A DNA stretch of 64,000 nt from Hordeum vulgare subsp. vulgare (lineage: Eukaryota; Streptophyta; Magnoliopsida; Poales; Poaceae). Made by a program: the position numbers and the translations under genes. Shown here piece by piece: positions 49,558-60,769 of the stretch. The stretch is taken from the NCBI RefSeq assembly GCF_904849725.1, contig NC_058519.1, forward strand, positions 105,388,881 through 105,452,880. The letters are read 5' to 3'. The first letter of the stretch is position 1. The number at the start of each line of letters is the position of its first letter. Below the pieces are notes generated by a model. That model was not told where the DNA came from. It worked only from the letters and a program-made list of their open reading frames with translations, and ran no database searches.

Positions 49558-51240
49558 ATTTTGGAAATATGCCCTAGAGGCAATAATTAATTGGTTATTA
49601 TTATATTTCCTTGTTCATGATAATTGTTTATTATCCATGCTAGAATTGTATTGACTGGAAACTCAAATACATGTGTGGATACATAGACAACACATTGTCC
49701 CTAGTGAGCCTCTAGTTGACTAACTCGTTGATCAAGGATGGTCAAGGTTTCCTGGACATAGGCAAGTATTGTCACTTGATAACGGGATCACATCATTAGG
49801 AGAATGATGTGATGGACAAGACCCAAAAATATGAATGTAGCATATGATCGTGTCAGTTATTGCTACCGGTTTCTGCATGTCAATGTATTTGTTCCTATGA
49901 CCATGAGATCATGCAACTCCCTGACACCGGAGGAATACCTTGTGGGTTTTCAAATGTTGCAACGTAACTGGGTGACTATAAAGGTTCTCTACAGGTATCT
50001 CTAAAGGTGTTTTTTGGGTTGGCATGGATCAAGACTAGGATTTGTCACTCCGTGTGACGGAGAGGTATCTCGGGGCCCACTCGGTAATATAACATCACAA
50101 TAAGCCTTGCAAGCAATGTGACTAAGGAGTTAGTCATGTGATCTTGTATTACGGAACGAGTAAAGAGACTTGCCAGTATCGAGATTGAACTAGGTATGGA
50201 GATAACGACGATCCAATCTCGGGCAAGTAACATACTGAGGGACAAAGGGAATAGCATACATGATTATCTGAATCCTTGACATAGAGGTTCAACCGATAGA
50301 GATCTTCGTAGAATATGTGGGAGCCAATATGGACATCTAGGTCCGGCTATTGATTATTGACCGAAGAGTGTCTCAGGTCATGTCTGCATAGTTCTCGATC
50401 CCGTAGGGTCTGCACACTTAAGGTTCAGTGACGTTTCAGTATAGTTGAGTTATAGGTGTTAGTGACCGAAGGTTGTTCGGAGTCCCGGATGAGATCCAAG
50501 ACATCACGAAGAGCTTCGGAATGGTCTTATAGGAAGTCCTGTTTTGGTCACCGGAAAAGTTTCGGGCTCATTAATAGTGTACCGGGAGTGCCGGGGACCA
50601 TCGTAAGGGGTGTCATGCCCAAAGGGGCCTCATGGGCTATGGGAAGAAATAAACCAGCCCCTAGTGGACTGGAATAAGTTCCCACTGAGGCCCATAAGGT
50701 TTGAGAAGGAAAAAAACAAGGTGGAAAGAGTTTCCAAGTGGGAAGGAGGAATCCTACTCCAAATAGGATTGGAGTAGGACTCCACCTCTCTCCCTTCCGC
50801 AAGGGAAGAAAGAGGAAGCCCTAGGGCGCAACCCTCTCCCTCCTCTCCTCCTATATATACTAAGGGTTTTGAGGGGTTTTGAGACAATAGAAAACAGCCA
50901 CGTGTTGCCCTCTCTCTCTAGATCTGTTTCTCCTCTAGTTTCAACGGTGCTTAGGCGAAGCCGTGCTGGAATAGCACCACGACCACCACCACCACGCCGT
51001 CGTGCTGGAGAACTCATCTACCTCTCCGCCCACTCTTGCTGTATCAAGAAGGTGGAGATCGTCATCGAGCTATACGTTTGCTGAATGCGAAGTTGCTGTC
51101 CGTTTGGCACTAGATCAGGAAGGATCATGATGAAGATCGCGGGACGGATCATGATGAAGTTCATGGGACAGATCATGATGAGACCGCGGGACGGATCCTG
51201 ATGAGATTGTGGGACGGATCATGATGAGATCGTGGGACGA
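49558..51240 (+). repeat. Truncated Angela/WIS-type copia LTR
   Basis: Begins ttttggaaatatgccctagaggc, the clade LTR start with an altered first base. It follows the same order as 15130-16959 but is more diverged from about 50450 on. It stops at 51240, about 200 bp short of the LTR end, where a reversed gypsy LTR starts. No internal region is present. Confidence 0.75.
51121..51240 (+). repeat. Five-unit tandem repeat (about 24 bp) inside the copia LTR
   Basis: Five successive units of the type gatcatgatgagatcgtgggacg fill this stretch. The corresponding part of the other LTRs of this clade in the window (16737-16800, 23556-23610, 56838-56882) has shorter units without the tgatga segment. Confidence 0.8.
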
Positions 51241-51777
51241 TGATAACCCACAAGTATAGGGGATCGCAACAGTTTTCGAGGGTAGAGTATTCAACCCAAA
51301 TTTGTTGATTCGACACAACGGGAAGCAAAAGAATATTCTCGAGTATTAGCAGTTGAGTTGTCAATTCAACCACACCTGAAAGACTTAGTATCTGCAGCAA
51401 AGTATCAGTAGCAAGGTAGTGTGATAGCAACAGTAGCAACGGTAACAGTAGCAGTAGCGACAGCAATAGCGACAGAGTAACAGTAGCATCAGTGGCAGCA
51501 GTAGCGACAAAGTAACATAGCAAGGACCACTAGGAAAAACTCGTAGGCATTGGATCGGTGATGGATAACTATGCCAGATGATAGTCATCATGCAATAGTT
51601 ATAACATGGAAAGATATGTAACTAGCTCCAGTTCGTCAATGTAATGTAGGCATGTATTCCGTATGTAGTCATACGTGCTTAGGGAAAAGAACTTGCATGA
51701 CATCTATTGTCCATCCCTCCCGTGGCAGTGGGGTCCTAATGGAAACTACGGGATATTAAGGTTCTCCTTTTAATAAA
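51241..51777 (-). repeat. Truncated reversed gypsy LTR
   Basis: Starts tgataacccacaagtatagggg, the reverse complement of a gypsy LTR 3' end. It includes an agtagc-rich stretch at 51410-51520 and breaks off inside the LTR at about 51777, joining directly to copia gag. Confidence 0.75.
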
Positions 51778-51798
51778 GAACTCCGTAAAGAGCATCAA

Positions 51799-52311
51799 GT
51801 GTTGATGGTAAGCAAGACCACTAGTTTCAAGAGAAACGGCAAAGGCAAGAAGGGCAATTCGAAGAAGAGCGGCAAGCCTGTTGCCAATCCGCCGAAGAAA
51901 CCCAAGGCTGGACCTAAGCCTGAAACAGAGTGCTTCTATTGCAAGGGTATGGGTCACTGGAAGCGCAATTGCCCCAAGTATCTGGCAGATAAGAAGGCGG
52001 GCAAAGAAAAATCAGGTATATTGGATATACATGTTATTGATGTGTACTTAACCGGCTCTCGTAGTAGTGCCTGGGTATTCGATACCGGTTCTGTTGCTCA
52101 CATTTGCAACTCGAAGCAGGAACTGCGGAATAGACGAAGGCTGGCGAAAGACGAAGTGACGATGCGCGTAGGAAACGGTTCCAAGGTTGATGCAATCGCC
52201 GTCGGCACAGTGTCACTTCAGCTACCATCGCGATTAGTGATGAACTTAAATCATTGTTATTTAGTGCCTGCGTTGAGCATGAACATTATATCTGGATCTT
52301 GTTTATCGTGA
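51799..52311 (+). pseudogene. gag C-terminus and protease, copy A
   Basis: Encodes the zinc knuckle C-F-Y-C-K-G-M-G-H-W-K-R-N-C and the protease core W-V-F-D-T-G-S-V-A-H-I-C. It ends at TGA 52309-52311, where C-L-S would otherwise read on into pol in the same frame. The visible M is internal to the original gag; the true start is deleted. Confidence 0.8.
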
Positions 52312-52356
52312 GACGGTTACTCTTTTAAGTCTGAGAATAATGGTTGTTCTATTTCT

Positions 52357-55158
52357 ATGAGTAACATCTTTTATGGTCATGCACCGAATGTGAGAGGATT
52401 GTTCATATTGAATCTTGATAGCGATACGCATATACATAACATTGAGACCAAAAGAGTTAGAGTAAACAATGATAGCGCCATATTTTTGTGGCACTGCCGC
52501 TTAGGTCATATTGGTGTAAAGCGCATGAAGAAACTCCATGCTGATGGACTTTTGGAGTCACTTGACTTTGATTCACTTGACACGTGCGAACCATGCCTCA
52601 TGGGCAAGATGACTAAGACTCCGTTCTCCGGAACAATGGAGCATGCAAGTGACTTATTGGAAATCATACATACCGATGTGTGTGGTCCGATGAGCGTGGA
52701 GGCACGCGACGGATATCGTTATTTTCTCACCTTCACTGACGATTTAAGTAGATATGGTTGTGTCTACTTGATGAAGCACAAGTCTGAAACATTTGAAAAG
52801 TTCAAGCAATTTCAGAGTGAAGTGGAAAATCATCGTAATAAGAAGATCAAGTTCCTACGGTCTGATCGTGGGGGTGAATATCTGAGTTTCGAGTTTGGTG
52901 CTCACTTAAGACAATGTGGAATGGTTTCACAGTTAACACCGCCTGGAACACCACAGCGTAATGGTGTGTCCGAACGTCGTAATCGTACTCTATTAGAGAT
53001 GGTGCGATCTATGATGTCTCTTACTGATTTGCCGTTATCTTTTTGGGGTTATGCATTAGAAACAGCTGCATTCATTTTAAATAGGGCACCATCAAAATCC
53101 GTTGAGACGACACCATACGAACTGTGGTATGGCAAAAGGCCAAAGTTGTCGTTTCTTAAAGTTTGGGGATGTGATGCTTATGTCAAAAAGCTTCAACCTG
53201 AAAAGCTGGAACCCAAAGCGGAAAAGTGCGTCTTCATAGGTTACCCAAAAGAGACAGTTGGGTACGCCTTCTATCTCAAATCCGAGGGCAAAGTGTTTGT
53301 TGCTAAAAACGGAGCTTTTCTCGAGAAGGAGTTTCTCTCGAGAGAATTGAGTGGGAGGAAGATAGAACTTGACGAGGTTGTCAAACCTCTCATCCCTCTG
53401 GATGGTGGCGCAGGGCAAGGGGAAACCTCTGTCGTTGCGACGCCGGTTGAGGAGGAAGTTAATGATGATGATCATGAAACTCCAGTTCAAGTTTCTGTTG
53501 AACCACGCAGGTCGACGAGATCACGCGCTGCTCCAGAGTGGTACGGTAATCCCGTCTTATCAATCATGTTGTTAGACAACAATGAACCTGCAAATTATGA
53601 AGAAGCAATGGTGGGCCCAGATTCCAACAAATGGCTAGAAGCCATGAAATCCGAGATAGGATCCATGTATGAGAACAAAGTGTGGACTTTGGAGATACTA
53701 CCTGAGGGCCGCAAGGCTATTCAGAACAAATGGATCTTTAAGAAGAACACGGACGCTGACGGTAATGTGACCGTTTATAAAGCTCGACTTGTGGCAAAGG
53801 GTTTTTCACAAGTTCCAGGAGTTGACTACGATGAGACTTTCTCACCCGTAGCGATGCTTAAGTCCGTTAGAATCATGTTAGCAATAGCTGCATTTTTCGA
53901 TTATGAAATCTGGCAGATGGATGTCAAAACGGCGTTCCTTAACGGTTTCCTTAAGGAAGAGTTGTATATGATGCAACCCGAAGGTTTTGTCGATCCTAAA
54001 AATGCTGATAAGGTGTGCAAGCTCCAGCGATCCATTTATGGACTGGTGCAAGCATCTCGGAGTTGGAACAAACGCTTTGATGAGGTGATCAAAGCATTTG
54101 GGTTTATACAAGTGGTTGGAGAATCTTGTATTTACAAGAAAGTGAGTGGGAGCTCTGTGGCGTTTCTAATATTATATGTGGATGACATATTACTGATTGG
54201 AAACAACGTAGAGCTTTTGGAGAGCATAAAAGGTTACTTAAATAAAAGTTTCTCTAAAAAGGACCTAGGAGAAGCTGCTTACATTCTAGGCATTAAGATC
54301 TATAGGGATAGATCAAAACGCCTGATAGGACTTTCACAAAGCACATACCTTGATAAAGTTTTGAAGAGGTTCAAAATGGAACAGTCCAAGAAAGGGTTCT
54401 TGCCAGTTTTACAAGGTACGAGATTGAGTAAGACTCAGTGCCCAGCAACTGATGAAGATAGAGAGCATATGCGCTCCGTCCCCTATGCTTCAGCCATAGG
54501 TTCTATCATGTATGCGATGTTGTGCACTAGACCGGATGTTAGCCTGGCCATAAGTATGGCAGGTAGGTTCCAGAGTAATCCAGGAGTGGATCACTGGACA
54601 GCGTTCAAGAATATCCTGAAGTACCTAAAAAGGACTAAGGAGATGTTTCTCGTGTATGGAGGTGACGAAGAGCTCGCCGTAAAAGGTTACATCGATGCAA
54701 GCTTTGACACAGATCCGGACGACTCTAAGTCGCAGACCGGATACGTATTTATTCTTAATGGGGGTGCAGTAAGCTGGTGCAGTTCCAAGCAAAGCGTCGT
54801 AGCAGATTCTACATGTGAAGCGGAGTACATGGCTGCCTCGGAGGCGGCTAAGGAGGGTGTCTGGATGAAGCAGTTCATGACGGATCTTGGAGTGGTGCCA
54901 AGCGCACTGAATCCAATAACCTTGTTCTGTGACAACACTGGTGCCATTGCCTTAGCAAAGGAACCACGGTTTCACAAGAAGACCAGACACATCAAACGAC
55001 GCTTCAACCTCATCCGCGACTACGTCGAGGAAGAGGACGTAAATATATGCAAAGTGCACACGGATCTGAATGTAGCAGACCCGCTGACTAAACCTCTTCC
55101 ACGGCCAAAACATGATCGACACCAGAACTGTATGGGTGTTAGATTTATTACAATGTAA
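52357..55158 (+). CDS. copia integrase, reverse transcriptase and RNase H, copy A
   Basis: An open frame of 933 codons, all in the frame of the preceding gag-protease part. Integrase zinc region W-H-C-R-L-G-H (about residue 45) with C-E-P-C (about 77). The catalytic core starts with H-T-D (Asp about 107), with P-P-G-T-P-Q-R-N-G-V-S-E-R holding the Glu. The Arg/Ser-rich linker follows, then reverse transcriptase with M-D-V-K-T-A-F-L-N-G and Y-V-D-D (about 607). RNase H has D-A-S-F-D (about 780), and the protein ends H-T-D-L-N-V-A-D-P-L-T-K-P. The order integrase before reverse transcriptase defines copia. The frame is intact, but the TGA upstream and the missing 5' end make this copy non-functional by itself. 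The first Met is simply the first after the stop. Confidence 0.9.
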   Translation: MSNIFYGHAPNVRGLFILNLDSDTHIHNIETKRVRVNNDSAIFLWHCRLGHIGVKRMKKLHADGLLESLDFDSLDTCEPCLMGKMTKTPFSGTMEHASDLLEIIHTDVCGPMSVEARDGYRYFLTFTDDLSRYGCVYLMKHKSETFEKFKQFQSEVENHRNKKIKFLRSDRGGEYLSFEFGAHLRQCGMVSQLTPPGTPQRNGVSERRNRTLLEMVRSMMSLTDLPLSFWGYALETAAFILNRAPSKSVETTPYELWYGKRPKLSFLKVWGCDAYVKKLQPEKLEPKAEKCVFIGYPKETVGYAFYLKSEGKVFVAKNGAFLEKEFLSRELSGRKIELDEVVKPLIPLDGGAGQGETSVVATPVEEEVNDDDHETPVQVSVEPRRSTRSRAAPEWYGNPVLSIMLLDNNEPANYEEAMVGPDSNKWLEAMKSEIGSMYENKVWTLEILPEGRKAIQNKWIFKKNTDADGNVTVYKARLVAKGFSQVPGVDYDETFSPVAMLKSVRIMLAIAAFFDYEIWQMDVKTAFLNGFLKEELYMMQPEGFVDPKNADKVCKLQRSIYGLVQASRSWNKRFDEVIKAFGFIQVVGESCIYKKVSGSSVAFLILYVDDILLIGNNVELLESIKGYLNKSFSKKDLGEAAYILGIKIYRDRSKRLIGLSQSTYLDKVLKRFKMEQSKKGFLPVLQGTRLSKTQCPATDEDREHMRSVPYASAIGSIMYAMLCTRPDVSLAISMAGRFQSNPGVDHWTAFKNILKYLKRTKEMFLVYGGDEELAVKGYIDASFDTDPDDSKSQTGYVFILNGGAVSWCSSKQSVVADSTCEAEYMAASEAAKEGVWMKQFMTDLGVVPSALNPITLFCDNTGAIALAKEPRFHKKTRHIKRRFNLIRDYVEEEDVNICKVHTDLNVADPLTKPLPRPKHDRHQNCMGVRFITM

Positions 55159-55210
55159 TTCACATGGTGATGTGAGGGCTGGATTATTGACTCTAGTGCA
55201 AGTGGGAGAC

Positions 55211-57041
55211 TGTTGGAATTATGCCCTAGAGGCAATAATAAATATAGTTATTATTATAATTCCTGTATCAAGATAATAGTTTATTATCCATGCTATAATT
55301 GTATTGAATGAAGACTCATTTACATGTGTGGATACATAGACAAAACACCGTCCCTAGCATGCCTCTAGTTGGCTAGCCAGTTGATCAATGATAGTCAGTG
55401 TCTTCTGATTATGAACAAGGTGTTGTTGCTTGATAACTGGATCACGTCATTGGGAGAATCACGTGATGGACTAGACCCAAACTAATAGACGTAGCATGTT
55501 GATCGTGTCTTTTTGTTGCTACTGTTTTCTGCGTGTCAAGTATTTATTCCTATGACCATGAGATCATATAACTCACTGACACCGGAGGAATGCTTTATGT
55601 GTATCAAACATCGCAACGTAACTGAGTGACTATAAAGATGCTCTACAGGTATCTCCGAAGGTGTTAGTTGAGTTAGTATGGATCAAGACTGGGATTTGTC
55701 ACTCCGTGTGACGGAGAGGTATCTCGGGGCCCACTCGGTAATACAACATCACACACAAGCCTTGCAAGCAATGTAAATTAGTGTAAGTTGCGGGATCTTG
55801 TATTACGGAACGAGTAAAGAGACTTGCCGGTAAACGAGATTGAAATAGGTATGCGGATACTGACGATCGAATCTCGGGCAAGTAACATACCGAAGGACAA
55901 AGGGAATGACATACGGGATTATACGAATCCTTGGCACTGAGGTTCAAACGATAAGATCTTCGTAGAATATGTAGGATCCAATATGGGCATCCAGGTCCCG
56001 CTATTGGATATTGACCGAGGAGTCTCTCGGGTCATGTCTACATAGTTCTCGAACCCGCAGGGTCTGCACACTTAAGGTTCGACGTTGTTTTATGCGTATT
56101 TGAGTTATATGGTTGGTAACCGAATGTTGTTCGGAGTCTCGGATGAGATCACGGACGTCACGAGGGTTTCCGGAATGGTCCAGAAACGAAGATTGATATA
56201 TAGGATGACCTCATTTGATTACCGGAAGGTTTTCGGAGTTACCGGGAATGTACCGGGAATGACGAATGGGTTCCGGGAGTTCACCGGGGGGGGGGGGGGG
56301 CAACCCACCCCGGGGAAGCCCATAGGCCATAAGGGTGGCGCACCAGCCCTTAGTGGGCTGGTGGGACAGCCCAAAAGGGTCCTATGCGCCAAGGATAAGA
56401 AATCAAAGGAAAAAGGAATAAAAAGGAGGAGGTGGGAAGGGAGGGGGACTCCCTCCCACCAAACCTAGTCCAACTCGGTTTGGGGGGGGGGGGAGAGTCC
56501 TCCCCCTTGGCTCGGCCGACCCCTTGAGGGTCCTTGGACCCCAAGGCAAGGCCCCCCTCCTTCCCACCTATATATACAGAGGTTTTAGGGATGATTTGAG
56601 ACGACTTTTCCACGGCAGCCCGACCACATACCTCCACGGTTTTTCCTCTAGATCGCGTTTCTGCGGAGCTCGGGCGGAGCCCTGCTGAGACAAGGTCATC
56701 ACCAACCTCCAGAGCGCCGTCACGCTGCCGGAGAACTCTTCTACCTCTCCGTCTCTCTTGCTGGATCAAGAAGGCCGAGATCATCGTCGAGCTGTACGTG
56801 TGCTGAACGCGGAGGTGTCGTCCGTTCGGTACTAGATCGTGGGACTGATCGCGGGATTGTTCGCGGGGCGGATCGAGGGACGTGAGGACGTTCCACTACA
56901 TCAACCACGTTCTCTAACGCTTATGCTGTACGATCTACAAGGGTACGTAGATCACTCATCCCCTCTCGTAGATGGACATCACCATGATAGGTCTTCGTGC
57001 GCGTAGGAAAATTTTTGTTTCCCATGCGACGTTCCCCAACA
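55211..57041 (+). repeat. 3' LTR of Angela-type copy A
   Basis: 1,831 bp, tgttggaattatgccctag to gcgacgttccccaaca, after the purine tract caagtgggagac. It contains poly-G runs at about 56285-56300 and 56480-56494. Its last 470 bp differ from the 5' LTR remnant of copy B (57867-58335) at seven positions by my count. Confidence 0.9.
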
Positions 57042-57866
57042 GGCCCGCGCCTGGTGGGCTTGTGGGCTCCTCGCTCCACCCCTCCGGTTGATTCTTGCGC
57101 CAGTATTTTTTATATATTCCACAAAAAATCCTCGTAAATTTCCAGGTCATTCCGAGAACTTTTATTTCTTCGCAAAAACAACACCATGGCAATTCTACTG
57201 AAAACAACGTTAATCCGGGTTAGTTCCATTCAAATCATGCAAATAAGACTCCAAAACAAGGACAAAAGAGTTTGGAAAAGTAGATACGACGGAGACGTAT
57301 CAACTCCCCCAAGCTTAAAACCTTGCTTGTCCTCAAGCAATTCAGTTGACAAACTGAAAGAGACAAAAGAAAAAACTTTTACGAACTCTGTTTGATCTTG
57401 TTGTTGCAATTATGTCTAACTCATATTCAGTTTTTCAACAAGATCATAAGCTAACCACATAAGCAATGACATTTAGGTCTCATGGCAAACTCATATCAAT
57501 GGCAAAATCAACTAGCGAGCAATAATAATAAGTTTCAAATGTCAACACTTCAATCAAAACAATCATGAAGCAATATGAATAGATGGTATCTCGCTAGCTC
57601 TTTCTGAGACCGCAAAACATAAATGCAGAGCACCTTCAAAGACCAAGGGCTGACTGAACATTGTAATTCATGGCAAAGAAGATCCAGTCACAGTCATACT
57701 CAATAACAATTAAAATCAAAGCATAAAAATGACCGAGGTGCTCTCTAATTTGTGATTTTTGGAAGAAGAGGATGACTCAACAGAAACATAAATAGATAGG
57801 CCCTTCGCAGAGGGAAGCATTGATTTGCAGAGGTGCCACAGCTCAAGCTTTGAAGACACAGATAAA
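57042..57866 (-). repeat. Truncated reversed gypsy: LTR start and adjoining 3' internal region
   Basis: 57042-57301 is the first 260 bp of a gypsy LTR read backwards, ending gagacgtatca. The reversed polypurine tract (actcccccaagctt) follows at 57302-57316, then about 550 bp of reversed 3' UTR containing the cccttcgcagagggaagcattg block. It may be the other side of the gypsy LTR seen at 51241-51777. It is cut at about 57866 and joins the middle of a copia LTR. Confidence 0.7.
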
Positions 57867-58335
57867 TATACGGAGGTTTTAGGGATGATTTGAGACGACT
57901 TTTCCACGGCAGCCCGACCACATACCTCCACGGTTTTTCCTCTAGATCGCGTTTCTGCGGAGCTCGGGCGGAGCCCTGCTGAGACAAGGTCATCACCAAC
58001 CTCCGGAGCGCCGTCACGCTGCCGGAGAACTCTTCTACCTCTCCGTCTCTCTTGCTGGATCAAGAAGGCCGAGATCATCGTCGAGCTGTACGTGTGCTGA
58101 ACGCGGAGGTGCCGTCCGTTCGGTACTAGATCGTGGGACTGATCGCGGGATTGTTCGCGGGGCGGATCAAGGGACGTGAGGACGTTCCACTACATCAACC
58201 ACGTTCTCTAACGCTTCTGCTGTACGATCTACAAGGGTACGTAGATCACTCATCCCCTCTCGTAGATGGACATCACCATGATAGGTCTTCGTGCGCGTAG
58301 GAAATTTTTTGGTTCCCATGCGACGTTCCCCAACA
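57867..58335 (+). repeat. 5' LTR remnant of Angela-type copy B
   Basis: Corresponds to about 56573-57041. The upstream 1.36 kb, with the LTR promoter region, is missing, so this copy should not be transcribed from its own 5' LTR. Confidence 0.88.
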
Positions 58336-58336
58336 G

Positions 58337-58354
58337 TGGTATCAGAGCTAGGTT
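58337..58354 (+). other. Primer-binding site, initiator tRNA-Met type
   Basis: tggtatcagagctaggtt, one base after the LTR end. It matches the 3' end complement of initiator tRNA-Met used by plant copia elements. Confidence 0.9.
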
Positions 58355-59590
58355 CATGCGTAGATGTCTTCTCGAGTAGAACACAAAAGTTTTTATGGGC
58401 GGTGATGTGCATTTTGCTGCCCTCCTTAGTCTTTTCTTGATTCCGCGGTATTGTTAGATTGAAGCGGCTTGGACCGACATTACTCGTACGCTTACGAGAG
58501 ACTGGTTTCATCGTTACGAGTAACCCCCTTTGCTCAAAGATGACTGGCAAGTGACGGTTTCTCCAACTTTAGTTGAATCAGATTTGACCGAGGAGGTCCT
58601 TGGATGAGGTTAAATAGCAACTCATATATCTCCGTTGTGGTGTTTGCGTAAGTAAGATGCGATCCTACTAGATACCCTTGGTCACCACGTAAAACATGCA
58701 ACAACAAAATTAGAGGACGTCTAACTTGTTTTTGCAGGGTATGATTGTGATGTGATATGGCCAACGATGTGATGTGATATATTGGATGTATGAGATGATC
58801 ATGTTGTAATAGAAATATCGACTTGCACGTCGATGGTACGGCAACCGGCAGGAGCCATAGGGTTGTCTTTATACTAACGTTTGTGCTTGCAGATGCGTTT
58901 ACTATTTTGCTAGGATGTAGCTTTAGTAGTAATAGCATAAGTAGCACGACAACCCCGATGGCACCACGTTGATGGATGATCATGGTGTGGCGCCGGTGAC
59001 AAGAAGATCGTGCCGGTGCTTTGGTGATGGAGATCAAGAAGCACGTGATGATGGCCATGTCATGTCACTTATGAATTGCATGTGATGTTAATCCTTTTAT
59101 GCACCTTATTTTGCTTAGAACGACGGTAGCATTATGAGGTGATCTCTCACTAAAATTTCAAGACGAAATTGTGTTCTCCCCGACTGTGCACCGTTGCTAC
59201 AGTTCGTCGTTTCGAGACACCACGTGATGATTGGGTGTGATAGACTCAACGTTCACATACAACGGGTGCAAAACAGTTGCGCACGCGGAACACTCGGGTT
59301 AAGCTTGACGAGCCTAGCATGTGCAGACATGGCCTTGGAACACATGAGACCGAAAGGTCGATCATGAATCATATAGATGATATGATTAGCATAGGGATGC
59401 TTACCGCTGAAACTATACTCAACTCACGTGATGATCGGACTTGGGATAGTGTAAGTGGATCATGAACCACTCAAATGACTAGAGAGATGTACTTTTTGAG
59501 TGGGAGTTTAGCATATAATTTGATTAAGTTGAACTCTAATTATCTTGAACATAGTCTAAGTCCACTTTGAATATATTTGTGTTGTAGATC

Positions 59591-60724
59591 ATGGCTCACG
59601 CGACAGTCATCCTGAATTTTAATACGTTCCTAGAGAAAGCTAAGTTGAAAGATGATGGAAGCAACTTTGTAGACTGGGCTCGTAATCTTAAGCTAATCTT
59701 ACAAGCTGGGAAGAAGGATTATGTCCTTAATGCTGCGCTAGGAGATGAACCACCCGCTACGGCTAATCAGGATGATAAGAACGCTTGGTTAGCACGTAAG
59801 GAGGACTACTCAATAGTTCAATGTGCAGTCTTGTATGGCTTAGAACCGGGACTTCAACGTTGCTTTGAGCGTCATGGAGCATTTGAGATGTTCCAGGAGT
59901 TGGAGTTTATCTTTCAGAAGAACGCCCGGATCGAGAGGTATGAGACCTCCGATAAATTCTATGCTTGCAAGATGGAGGAAAACTCGTCTGTCAGTGAACA
60001 TGTGCTCAAAATGTCTGGGTACTCAAACCGTCTAGCTGAGCTGGGGATTGAATTCCCGCAAGAAGCTATCACTGACAGAATCCTTCAATCACTACCGCCA
60101 AGCTATAAAGGCTTTGTGTTGAACTACAACATGCAAGGGATGAACAAGTCTCCCGGCGAGTTGTTTGCGATGTTGAAAGTCGCAGAGTCTGAACTCCGTA
60201 AAGAGCATCAAGTGTTGATGGTAAGCAAGACCACTAGTTTCAAGAGAAACGGCAAAGGCAAGAAGGGCAATTCGAAGAAGAGCGGCAAGCCTGTTGCCAA
60301 TCCGCCGAAGAAACCCAAGGCTGGACCTAAGCCTGAAACAGAGTGCTTCTATTGCAAGGGTATGGGTCACTGGAAGCGCAATTGCCCCAAGTATCTGGCA
60401 GATAAGAAGGCGGGCAAAGAAAAATCAGGTATATTGGATATACATGTTATTGATGTGTACTTAACCGGCTCTCGTAGTAGTGCCTGGGTATTCGATACCG
60501 GTTCTGTTGCTCACATTTGCAACTCGAAGCAGGAACTGCGGAATAGACGAAGGCTGGCGAAAGACGAAGTGACGATGCGCGTAGGAAACGGTTCCAAGGT
60601 TGATGCAATCGCCGTCGGCACAGTGTCACTTCAGCTACCATCGCGATTAGTGATGAACTTAAATCATTGTTATTTAGTGCCTGCGTTGAGCATGAACATT
60701 ATATCTGGATCTTGTTTATCGTGA
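59591..60724 (+). CDS. gag: copia gag and protease, copy B
   Basis: 377 residues from ATG 59591 (M-A-H-A-T-V-I-L-N-F). The gag N-terminal domain includes N-F-V-D-W-A-R-N-L-K near residue 25 and P-P-S-Y-K-G-F-V-L-N-Y near 170. A Lys-rich nucleic-acid-binding stretch follows, then the zinc knuckle at about 252-265 and the protease D-T-G-S at about 302-305. It ends with TGA 60722-60724 in place of an expected Arg codon (CGA to TGA would be a single transition). The downstream pol is in the same frame, so the ancestral product was one polyprotein of about 1,326 residues. The protease would cut it into capsid and enzymes. Confidence 0.9.
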   Translation: MAHATVILNFNTFLEKAKLKDDGSNFVDWARNLKLILQAGKKDYVLNAALGDEPPATANQDDKNAWLARKEDYSIVQCAVLYGLEPGLQRCFERHGAFEMFQELEFIFQKNARIERYETSDKFYACKMEENSSVSEHVLKMSGYSNRLAELGIEFPQEAITDRILQSLPPSYKGFVLNYNMQGMNKSPGELFAMLKVAESELRKEHQVLMVSKTTSFKRNGKGKKGNSKKSGKPVANPPKKPKAGPKPETECFYCKGMGHWKRNCPKYLADKKAGKEKSGILDIHVIDVYLTGSRSSAWVFDTGSVAHICNSKQELRNRRRLAKDEVTMRVGNGSKVDAIAVGTVSLQLPSRLVMNLNHCYLVPALSMNIISGSCLS

Positions 60725-60769
60725 GACGGTTACTCTTTTAAGTCTGAGAATAATGGTTGTTCTATTTCT

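Larger units (their letters stand above)
51778..57041 (+). mobile_element. Angela-type copia, copy A (5' truncated)
   Basis: Begins inside gag and keeps the gag end, protease, integrase, reverse transcriptase, RNase H and a full 3' LTR (55211-57041). From 51778 to 55587 it appears identical to 60191-64000 (offset 8413). Its 5' LTR, leader and most of gag are missing. Confidence 0.88.

Noticed and set aside
51410..51525. Regular agtagc-type repeats that could suggest a CRISPR-like or satellite array
   Set aside because: Short imperfect trinucleotide-style repeats inside a gypsy LTR; no spacers, and the genome is plant nuclear.
53092..53490. Minus-strand 132-codon frame opposite copia pol (also 61505-61903)
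   Set aside because: Antisense of the integrase-reverse transcriptase linker; duplicated only because the element is duplicated.
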